A stretch of DNA of 6,257 bases from assembly GCA_021847625.1 (NCBI GenBank), contig JAJZQK010000214.1, positions 1 to 6,257 of the forward strand. Direction: 5' to 3'. A program made the position numbers and the translations under genes. The stretch's first letter is position 1; every line of letters starts with the position of its first letter. The stretch is from Chloroflexota bacterium (GTDB lineage: Bacteria > Chloroflexota > FW602-bin22 > JAMCYS01). A model generated the notes under the pieces. The model was not told the origin of the DNA. It did not search any database and saw only the letters and a program-made list of their open reading frames with translations. Below, in pieces: positions 1 through 4,470 of the stretch.

Positions 1-522
1 GTCCACCAGGCCGATGAAGAAGATGAAGAGGCCGATGCCGACGCCGATGGCCCGCTTCAGGTTCATCGGAATGGCGTTCATCACCGCCTCGCGGAAGCCC
101 GTGACGACCAGCACCGTGATGGCGACGCCTTCCAGAAAGATAACGCCCATCGCCGCCTGCCAGGGCAGCTTGGCGCCGACGATCAACTGGAAGGCCACCA
201 CCGCGTTCAGGCCCATTCCGGAGGCCAGGGCGAACGGGTATTTGGCGTACACGCCCATGAAGATCGTCATGACTCCGGCAACCAGACAGGTGGCTGCCAT
301 GGTCGGGGCGAAGCCGGGCCCCAGTCCCTGCAGATCCGGGATGCCGGCGAACGAGAGAATGCTCGGATTGACGAAAATGATGTAAGCCATGACCATGAAG
401 GTCGTGACGCCGGCGACCAGCTCGGTACCTACCGTACTACCACTCTGTCTAATGTGGAAGAACTTCTCTATCCAGCTGGTGTCGGCCTGCGAAGCGCCAA
501 GGGATCGGTTTCCCACACCCAC
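1..522 (-). CDS. NCS2-family purine permease (AzgA/PbuG type), N-terminal part, C-terminus outside window
   Basis: Inner-membrane transporter, expected to import adenine, guanine or hypoxanthine with protons for purine salvage. My translation of the minus strand gives 174 residues. They begin with a polar segment, then WIEKFF, then a TELVAGVTTFMVMAYIIFVNP stretch typical of the first transmembrane region of the AzgA branch. After it come SILSFAGIP, the conserved ASGMGLNAVVAF substrate-site region (GMGLNA), LPWQAAMGVIFLEGV, and the NAIPMNLKRAIGVGIGLFI segment. Family members are about 430-480 residues, so over half is missing beyond base 1. I chose GTG at 522 because AAAGGAG lies 7 bases before it. 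An in-frame ATG at 555 and a GTG further up are possible but have poorer sites. The leader is long and structured, with a good promoter at 774-802. Family assignment is confident; the exact purine specificity is not visible. Confidence 0.9.
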   Translation of the reverse strand, partial: MGVGNRSLGASQADTSWIEKFFHIRQSGSTVGTELVAGVTTFMVMAYIIFVNPSILSFAGIPDLQGLGPGFAPTMAATCLVAGVMTIFMGVYAKYPFALASGMGLNAVVAFQLIVGAKLPWQAAMGVIFLEGVAITVLVVTGFREAVMNAIPMNLKRAIGVGIGLFIFFIGLVD

Positions 523-529
523 TCCTCTG

Positions 530-536
530 CTCCTTT
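530..536 (-). promoter_or_regulatory. Shine-Dalgarno deciding the permease start
   Basis: Minus-strand AAAGGAG, 7 bases before GTG 522. The reading frame stays open upstream to a TAG at 694-696, so this site is the main reason to prefer GTG 522 over the in-frame ATG at 555, whose upstream bases (CAACGCAGA) are a weak site. Confidence 0.6.
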
Positions 537-674
537 GCGAACTCTGTTGTGTCATTCTGCGTTGCTTGTTGCTCACCGCAATCGCACCTTTGGCGCCAAC
601 TAGTAGCGCCAGGGCTACCCGTCGGACGCCGCCTCCTTGACGTCCAACCGACTCCCCGGCCCTAACACAACACA

Positions 675-695
675 AGCTCACCCTGCGGGTAAGCT
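675..695 (-). other. Leader hairpin, possible attenuator of the permease gene
   Basis: On the minus strand AGCTTACCC, loop GCA, GGGTGAGCT form a 9-bp stem with one G-U pair. It is followed by TGTGTTGTGTT, a T-rich but interrupted tail. This could be a weak intrinsic terminator/attenuator inside the leader, or simply a structural stem. There is no ligand-binding domain I recognise before it. Confidence 0.4.
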
Positions 696-773
696 AACGC
701 TCGGCGGCTAGACGGCAAAACAGAATCACCACGCCACAGACCACGGGCAACTAATCAACTTCCAGCCGTGGCA

Positions 774-802
774 ATATTAGCTGGTGCGCCCGGCAATGTC
801 AA
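774..802 (-). promoter_or_regulatory. Sigma-70 promoter for the purine permease
   Basis: On the minus strand the -35 box TTGACA (797-802) is followed by a 17-base spacer and TAATAT (774-779). The -35 is a perfect match, the spacer is optimal and the -10 matches 4 of 6. The start should be near 767, leaving a leader of about 245 bases. The promoter sits downstream of the winged-helix gene's hairpins, so the permease is probably its own unit. Confidence 0.65.
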
Positions 803-885
803 CCCAAATTGGCGTGGTTGCCGGCCAATTGTGCCCGCGGTTGTCGCCTACTCGGCCGGCAGGTGCGCGGTGGGGGGTGAAGCGC

Positions 886-931
886 CGGCCGCGCCGTTGC
901 GGCCGCCGGGGCGCCTACCCTGGCGCCCCGG
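886..931 (-). terminator. Two adjacent GC hairpins after the winged-helix gene, terminator-like without a T tract
   Basis: Eleven bases past the stop of the 942-1379 gene, CCGGGGCGCC (906-915) pairs with GGCGCCCCGG (922-931) across a 6-base loop: a perfect 10-bp stem. Directly next to it CGGCCGC (886-892) pairs with GCGGCCG (899-905). The stems are strong and well placed for the end of the minus-strand transcript. However, the following bases are GC-rich and no U run is present, so this is either a U-less terminator, a 3'-end stabilising structure, or just GC-rich repeat sequence. Confidence 0.45.
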
Positions 932-941
932 GCTGCGACCG

Positions 942-1379
942 CTAGGAGCGCCGCTTGCGGGCCGGCGTCAGCTGGGCCTGGGCCCGTTCCACCGAGCGCT
1001 GGGCCAGACGGCGCAGGAGGAACTCGTATTCGGCAGAGCCTGGCACCGTCCGGCACTCTTCGTGAAGCCGCTTGCGCAGCCCCGAGTCGGGAGCCAGACT
1101 ATAGTACGGCTGCCCCGGCGGCAGCTCCTGCCGCCGCAGCAGACCGGCGTCTACCAGCTCATTGAGCAGCACGTCCGTCTGACAAGGGGAGTGGAAACCA
1201 AGCGCCGCGGCGAAGTAGGAGGAGTCGCCGCCGGCACCGGGATTCTGGAGGAGATGCAGGATGATGCGGTACTTGGCAAGATCGTCGATGCCTTCTTCGA
1301 GGAGCCCTTCCGCCACGCTCGCGAGCCGGGCGGCGTTGCCCGCCTCGCCAATCACGTCAACCGCCCCGAGAAAACGCAT
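942..1379 (-). CDS. Small winged-helix-like protein under c-di-AMP riboswitch control
   Basis: I do not recognise a named family. The 145-residue protein looks like a single winged-helix domain: a helix around residues 32-46 (DDLAKYRIILHLLQ), a helix-turn-helix-like stretch at about 53-81 (SSYFAAALGF to LVDAGLLR), a hairpin wing at 82-95 (RRQELPPGQPYYSLAP), then a charged C-terminal helix ending in a basic KRRS tail. This is the layout of ArsR/PadR/MarR-like regulators and predicts a soluble DNA-binding protein; no membrane segment or signal peptide is seen. ATG 1379 is chosen because AGGAGG lies 7 bases upstream; a start at 1427 would fall in the leader, next to the terminator hairpin. It is the only gene between its riboswitch leader and the hairpins at 886-931. 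The target genes, the binding site and whether it also binds a ligand are unknown. Confidence 0.82.
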   Translation of the reverse strand: MRFLGAVDVIGEAGNAARLASVAEGLLEEGIDDLAKYRIILHLLQNPGAGGDSSYFAAALGFHSPCQTDVLLNELVDAGLLRRQELPPGQPYYSLAPDSGLRKRLHEECRTVPGSAEYEFLLRRLAQRSVERAQAQLTPARKRRS

Positions 1380-1386
1380 CCATTGT

Positions 1387-1392
1387 CCTCCT
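1387..1392 (-). promoter_or_regulatory. Shine-Dalgarno deciding the winged-helix gene start
   Basis: A perfect minus-strand AGGAGG with 7 bases before ATG 1379. It overrules the upstream in-frame ATG at 1427, which would add 16 residues of low-complexity Gly/Ser sequence and has no comparable site. Confidence 0.85.
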
Positions 1393-1425
1393 GTCGACGA
1401 TCCGGGCCCGCCGTTGAGTCCGGAC

Positions 1426-1457
1426 AAAATAAGGCCTGAGGGCGTAGCCTCAGGCCT
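1426..1457 (-). terminator. Intrinsic terminator in the leader, expression platform of the riboswitch
   Basis: On the minus strand AGGCCTGAGG (1448-1457) and CCTCAGGCCT (1432-1441) form a perfect 10-bp stem around a 6-base loop. TATTTTG (1425-1431) follows. It lies about 35 bases after the aptamer and about 45 before the ATG of the winged-helix gene. Terminator placement between aptamer and gene is the usual transcriptional platform of c-di-AMP riboswitches, in which ligand binding switches expression off. Confidence 0.85.
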
Positions 1458-1492
1458 GACAGATGCAGACTTTGCGCTCGACCTCTTTCGCG

Positions 1493-1613
1493 CGCCTACG
1501 GGGTTAGCTGACGGGTTCGGGCCGAAAGAGCCGCCCTACCTGCGCCTTTGCAGGATTCACCCCTCGATGTTGGTTCCCCCGCTCCCCTCCCAGTGAGGGG
1601 ACTCGGCAGGCAG
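1493..1613 (-). ncRNA. c-di-AMP riboswitch aptamer (ydaO/yuaA class)
   Basis: Read on the minus strand, the conserved blocks of the ydaO/yuaA motif occur in order. First is CTGCCGAGTCCCC (P1 5' side, GCCTGC at 1606-1611). Then come GGGGGAACCA (1571-1580), GGGGTGAATCC (1553-1563), a CCTGC/GCAGG hairpin, and GTAGGG (1534-1539). Last are CCCGAACCCG and TCAGCTAACCC (together 1501-1521) and CGTAGGC. P1 closes by GCCTGC pairing with GTAGGC (1494-1499), with one G-U pair. A CCCCTC/GAGGGG stem lies after the 5' side. This class binds cyclic di-AMP and usually represses genes for cell-wall remodelling, potassium or osmolyte transport. Here it leads into a terminator and a winged-helix gene. Base-by-base limits are approximate. 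Confidence 0.94.
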
Positions 1614-1632
1614 TATTCGCTTGTCCAATTTG

Positions 1633-1662
1633 ATTATAGGCAGCGCCCGCGGCGCCTGTCAA
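1633..1662 (-). promoter_or_regulatory. Consensus sigma-70 promoter for the riboswitch-winged-helix unit
   Basis: Minus-strand TTGACA (1657-1662), an 18-base spacer and TATAAT (1633-1638) match the consensus at both boxes. Transcription should begin near 1626, just before the aptamer. The spacer contains an imperfect inverted repeat (GCGCC-CGC-GGCGC core at 1643-1655, flanked by AGGC/GCCT), which could be an operator. That use is inferred only. Confidence 0.85.
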
Positions 1663-1684
1663 GACTCTCTTGGTAAAGGCAAAC

Positions 1685-2380
1685 CTACGCCCGGGCGCAC
1701 TGGCTCATACAGGTCGAGCAGGCGCCCGTACCGGCCCGGTAGGCGCAGCAGGCGAACTTGTTGATGGCGTAACGTTCGCCGCCAGCCGGCATCGCCAGCA
1801 CCCCCGCCGGGCATGAAACGACGCAATCGCCGGCGCAGTCGGCACAGAGGTCAGGGGTCTCCCGACGGGTCGAGGCCAGCGGCGCGTCGGTCACGAGGCA
1901 GGCTAGGCGCTGCCGCGGCCCGTACTTCTCCGTGATCAGCAGGCTGCTACGGCCAATGCGTCCCAGCCCAGCGTACTCTCCGGCGTGCTTGAAAGAGAGG
2001 ATGGCCCGCTGGAAGCGAGCGTCCACCGGCGTGCCCTGGGAGGACAGCGGAATCGCCTTGTAGCCCTCGGCCCGCAGCACCTTGGCCAGCTCGTAGAGAC
2101 CGCGATTCAAGCGGCCGTTCTGGTAGTCGATGTGCGGCGCGTACAGCTCGCGGGCCGCTGCTTCACCCATTACCTTCTCTGGCGTCACCAGCGCCAGCAC
2201 CTCGGGGAACAGCTCCATGCCGAGAACGACCACGGCGCGCGCCCCCGGCAGGAGCGCGGTCGCCGAATCATATAGCGGCGTGCCGGCGGCATCAACCACC
2301 GTGGCCACGCCGAAAAGGTCGACGTCGTGGAGGGCGGCGGCAGCTCGCTCTTGCAGAGCATCCGGTACCGAGGCAACCAT
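1685..2380 (-). CDS. QueG-like (COG1600-type) 4Fe-4S protein
   Basis: A 231-residue cytoplasmic iron-sulfur protein related to epoxyqueuosine reductase. Residues 45-60 give the ALLPGARAVVVLGMEL start of the domain. Residues 105-165 contain the diagnostic run EGYKAIPLSSQGTPVD, then FKHAGEYAGLGRIGRSSLLITEKYGP and RLACLVTDAPL. The C-terminus carries cysteines 179, 182, 186 and 190 followed by Pro (C-X2-C-X3-C-X3-C-P), then 211/212 and 221, 224, 228, enough for two clusters. True QueG is about 300-390 residues with a cobalamin domain and often HEAT repeats; this shorter form is better called an uncharacterised relative common in anaerobes. Its substrate is unknown and tRNA modification should not be assumed. 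The chain stops three residues after the last cysteine. ATG 2380 has GGAGGT five bases upstream. The gene lies upstream of, and on the same strand as, the riboswitch unit, which has its own promoter. Confidence 0.85.
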   Translation of the reverse strand: MVASVPDALQERAAAALHDVDLFGVATVVDAAGTPLYDSATALLPGARAVVVLGMELFPEVLALVTPEKVMGEAAARELYAPHIDYQNGRLNRGLYELAKVLRAEGYKAIPLSSQGTPVDARFQRAILSFKHAGEYAGLGRIGRSSLLITEKYGPRQRLACLVTDAPLASTRRETPDLCADCAGDCVVSCPAGVLAMPAGGERYAINKFACCAYRAGTGACSTCMSQCARA

Positions 2381-2419
2381 GGCTTACCTCCGAGTCCATG
2401 AACGATCTAGCGCCCTCCC

Positions 2420-2448
2420 AGTTTCGCACCGTGGCCTGGCGGTGTCAA
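2420..2448 (-). promoter_or_regulatory. Weak promoter candidate for the QueG-like gene
   Basis: Minus-strand TTGACA (2443-2448) is perfect, but 17 bases later the -10 hexamer is only GAAACT (2420-2425), 3 of 6 matches. The position, 40 bases before the start codon, is suitable. Confidence 0.3.
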
Positions 2449-2585
2449 CGCCGGAGGCGCTCGCCATGGCAACTTCGGGGCTTGTACATTCTCGCCGCCG
2501 GTGCACTCGGGGTGGCCGGAGCCTCCAGGCACGTCCGACTTCGTGATAGAAGAACGCACAAGGCAGGGCCTCTATCTTCCACAAG

Positions 2586-2614
2586 TTGCCCGGCGTCGGC
2601 GGTGCCTGTATCAT
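2586..2614 (+). promoter_or_regulatory. Promoter for the URO-D-family gene
   Basis: TTGCCC (2586-2591), a 17-base spacer and TATCAT (2609-2614), matching consensus at 4 and 5 of 6 positions. The start would be near 2621, giving a leader of about 20 bases that is mostly the ribosome binding site. Confidence 0.55.
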
Positions 2615-2626
2615 GCCCAGCGGAAG

Positions 2627-2632
2627 AGGAGG
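2627..2632 (+). promoter_or_regulatory. Shine-Dalgarno deciding the URO-D-family start
   Basis: A perfect AGGAGG with 7 bases before ATG 2640. It excludes the longer in-frame starts at 2586 (TTG) and 2613 (ATG), which would add a glycine-rich tail not found in the family and would overlap the promoter. Confidence 0.85.
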
Positions 2633-2639
2633 TGGAGAG

Positions 2640-3790
2640 ATGCCCCAGCCAATGACATCTCGCCAGCGCGTGCTGATGGCGCTGAACCACGAGGAACCAG
2701 ACCGCCTGCCCATCGACTTCGGCGGGCGCCACAGCCTGCACGTTTACGCTCACCGGGCCCTCAAGCAGTACCTGGGACTGGAGGGCGGCGAGGAGGTCGT
2801 GCGCAGCTACCTAACCTACACGGCCGAGCCCGACCCGCGCCTGATCGAGCGCTTCCATTCGGACGCCATCGCCTTCCAAGTGAGGGCGGCCAGCGGCTAC
2901 GAGTTCCGGCTCGACCCGGTCGACGACAGCTGGACGGACGAGTGGGGGATCGGCTACCACCGGCCGCCGGACGGCTTGTACTACGATCCCTACAAGTATC
3001 CGCTGGCCGGCGAGGTCACCGTGGCGCAAGCGGAAGCCTACCCCTTCCCCGATCCCCGCGACCCGCACCGCATCGCCCACATTGTTGAGCCGCTCAAGGC
3101 CGCTCACGCGACAGGCGAAAAGGCGCTGATGCTCAACTCCCCCACGGTCGGCATCTGGATGACGGCCTTCTACCTGCGGGGGCTCGAGCAGTCGCTGATG
3201 GACCTCGCCCTTCAACCGGAGGGCATCGAGGTGCTGGCCGAGCGGACTACGCGGTGGTTCGTCGACCTCTGGGAGGCGGTGCTGCCGGAGATTGGGGAGT
3301 ACGTGGACATCATCCAGATGGAAGGTGACCTTGGCGGGCAGTACGGGCCACTCTTCTCACCCAAGCTCTTCCGGCAGATGTTCAAGCCGCGCTTGCGCCG
3401 GGTTTTTGACACCATCCACAAGCACAGCCGGGCCAAGGTCAAGCTGCACGCCTGCGGCTCGGTCTACTGGGCCATTCCCGACCTGATCGACTGCGGCATG
3501 GACGTGCTCAATCCCGTGCAGGTCAACGCCGCCGATATGGATACGGCGCGCCTGAAGCGCGAGTTTGGCAAGGACATCACCTTCTGGGGTGGCGGCTCGA
3601 CACCATCGTCCTGCAGAGCGGCACGCCGGAGGAGGTGCGGGCCGAGGTGACCAGGCGGGTGCGCGACCTGGCGCCGGGCGGGGGATTCGTCTTCTGCTCG
3701 ATCCACAACATCCAGGCGCACGTGCCGCCCGAGAATATCGTAGCGATGTTCGATACCGCCCGCGAGGTGGGGGTCTATCCGATAAAGTAG
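2640..3790 (+). pseudogene. URO-D superfamily protein (MtaA/CmuA-like) with a one-base frameshift near 3597
   Basis: Restored length is about 383 residues, normal for the anaerobe-type URO-D family, whose members demethylate or decarboxylate uroporphyrinogen or act as corrinoid methyltransferases. Frame 1 (residues 1-319) shows TSRQRVLMALNHEEPDRLPIDFGG at the start, EGDLGGQYGPLFSPKLFR at 228-245, KLHACGSVYWAIPDLIDCGMD from about 268 and LNPVQV, and ends in FWGGG. From 3599 a second frame continues seamlessly: DTIVLQSGTPEEVRAEV, RDLAPGGGFVFCSIHNIQ, VPPENIVAMFDTAREVG, YPIK and TAG at 3788. The family reads GGG-(I/V)-DT across this joint, so exactly one base is missing before TCGAC. Unrepaired, frame 1 runs into 17 arginine-rich residues and stops at 3650. 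His270 and Cys272 resemble the zinc-binding H-X-C of MtaA-type enzymes; Cys353 lies beyond the break. Sequencing error or recent inactivation are both possible. Confidence 0.9.
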
Positions 3791-3808
3791 ATCAGGAAGA
3801 CGACGCCA

Positions 3809-3824
3809 GCGGGTGGCATCCCGC
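3809..3824 (+). other. Small hairpin after the URO-D-family gene
   Basis: GCGGG (3809-3813) pairs with CCCGC (3820-3824) around a 6-base loop, 18 bases after the stop codon. No T run follows, so it is a poor terminator on its own. Confidence 0.25.
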
Positions 3825-3855
3825 GCCACAGACTGGGCTCTGGGCCGAAGAAAAC

Positions 3856-3883
3856 GTAGGGGCGACCGGCCGGTCGCCCCTAC
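3856..3883 (-). terminator. 28-bp perfect palindrome acting as terminator of the rubrerythrin transcript
   Basis: GTAGGGGCGACCGG is followed directly by its exact reverse complement: two 14-base arms with no spacer. On the minus strand it starts 15 bases past the rubrerythrin stop and is followed by GTTTTCTT, as in an intrinsic terminator. On the plus strand the following bases (AAGTTGC) are not T-rich, though it may still block read-through from the URO-D gene. Palindromes built on GTAGGGGCG are, to my knowledge, dispersed in many copies in some bacterial genomes, so this may be a mobile or REP-like unit used as a terminator. Confidence 0.7.
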
Positions 3884-3898
3884 AAGTTGCTAGATGCC

Positions 3899-4399
3899 CT
3901 AAAAAGCCTTGAAGTGTTCCTTCCTGGCCTTGCAGAGTGGGCAGATGTCGGGCGCCTCGCCCTCCACCGTCCAGCCACAGACGTCACAGATCTGCAGGGT
4001 GCCGACCGTGGCGTCGCTCCCGCTCACGACCGCCGCCTTGGCCGCCTCGTAGAGGCTCAGGTGCACCCTCTCCGCTTCCAGGGCGTCGGCCATGGAGTGC
4101 CGGGCGTGCTTCTCTTCCTGCAGCTCGGCCACGGCCAGGTAGGCCGGGTACATCTCGCGAATCTCGAAGCTCTCGCCCGCGGCGCCGGTCTCCAGGTTGG
4201 CGACCGTGTCCTTGATGCCGCCCAGGGCCCGCAGGTGATTGGTGGCGTGCACCCGTTCGGCGAAAGAGAGCGCCCGGAACAGCCGGGCCACGTTGGGGTG
4301 TTCCTTCTCCGCCCGGTCGGCGAAGAGCTGGTACTTCATGCTCGCCTGGCTCTCGCCGGCAAAGGCCTCTTTGAGGAAGCGCTCGGTCATCTCGTGCAT
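3899..4399 (-). CDS. rbr: Rubrerythrin
   Basis: A 166-residue cytoplasmic non-haem iron peroxidase that reduces hydrogen peroxide, protecting anaerobes from oxygen exposure. The ferritin-like four-helix part carries the diiron ligands: Glu16 (AGESQA), Glu48-X2-His51 (ERVHATNH), Glu79-X2-Glu82 (EIREMYP) and Glu110-X2-His113 (EAERVH). The C-terminal rubredoxin-like domain has Cys138-X2-Cys141 and Cys153-X2-Cys156 for one iron. Every expected ligand is present, and the length fits the short, oxygen-tolerance type of the family. ATG 4399 begins the usual MHEMTERFLKEAFAGE and has AGGAG ten bases upstream; the in-frame extension to 4459 is glycine-rich and unlike the family. The FAD/ferredoxin gene ends 71 bases upstream with no clear promoter between, so co-transcription and electron supply from it are plausible but inferred. 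Confidence 0.95.
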   Translation of the reverse strand: MHEMTERFLKEAFAGESQASMKYQLFADRAEKEHPNVARLFRALSFAERVHATNHLRALGGIKDTVANLETGAAGESFEIREMYPAYLAVAELQEEKHARHSMADALEAERVHLSLYEAAKAAVVSGSDATVGTLQICDVCGWTVEGEAPDICPLCKARKEHFKAF

Positions 4400-4470
4400 C
4401 GACCACTGACTCCTTCCCCCCAACAGGGAGAGAACGCCGCCGCCGGGCGGCCGTACCAACTAGTCGGTCG

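Larger units (their letters stand above)
523..767 (-). other. Long structured leader of the purine permease gene, class not recognised
   Basis: About 245 bases lie between the predicted transcription start and the permease start, with no convincing gene. On the minus strand I see CCACGG and CCGTGG arms about 25 bases apart near the 5' end, the hairpin at 675-695, a GGACG/CGTCC stem enclosing AAGGAGGCGG, and TGGCGC/GCGCCA arms around an ACTAGT spacer. A long structured leader before a purine permease suggests cis-regulation. I do not find the purine-riboswitch core (the TATA/GTTTCTAC/CCGTAAA-type elements), nor a guanidine or PRPP (ykkC) pattern. Confidence 0.35.
2381..2639. other. Divergent intergenic region between the QueG-like and URO-D-like genes
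   Basis: This 259-base stretch holds no gene I can support. It carries the plus-strand promoter at 2586-2614, the URO-D ribosome site, and a weaker minus-strand promoter candidate at 2420-2448. Short open frames across it, including plus-strand starts at 2586 and 2613, lack ribosome sites and protein-like composition. Confidence 0.6.

Noticed and set aside
523..767. Purine (xpt-type) riboswitch before the permease
   Set aside because: I looked for the conserved junction and loop elements on the minus strand and they are not there, so only an unclassified leader is reported.
768..1439. A 223-residue open frame on the plus strand over the winged-helix gene
   Set aside because: It runs antisense through the winged-helix gene, has no ribosome site, and the minus-strand gene has a perfect Shine-Dalgarno plus promoter and riboswitch.
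1261..1596. A 111-residue plus-strand open frame
   Set aside because: It runs antisense to the riboswitch and terminator and has no ribosome site; its openness follows from GC content.
2384..2753. Minus-strand open frames of about 100 residues overlapping the URO-D gene start
   Set aside because: They cross the promoter and the start of a well-supported plus-strand gene and show no domain or ribosome site.
3565..3912. A 115-residue plus-strand open frame crossing the end of the URO-D gene
   Set aside because: It is in the third frame; the conserved URO-D C-terminus continues in a different frame ending at 3790.
4423..4455. GC-rich hairpin between the FAD/ferredoxin gene and rubrerythrin
   Set aside because: A 6-bp GCCGCC/GGCGGC stem exists, but it has no T run and is ordinary for this GC content; not called as a terminator.
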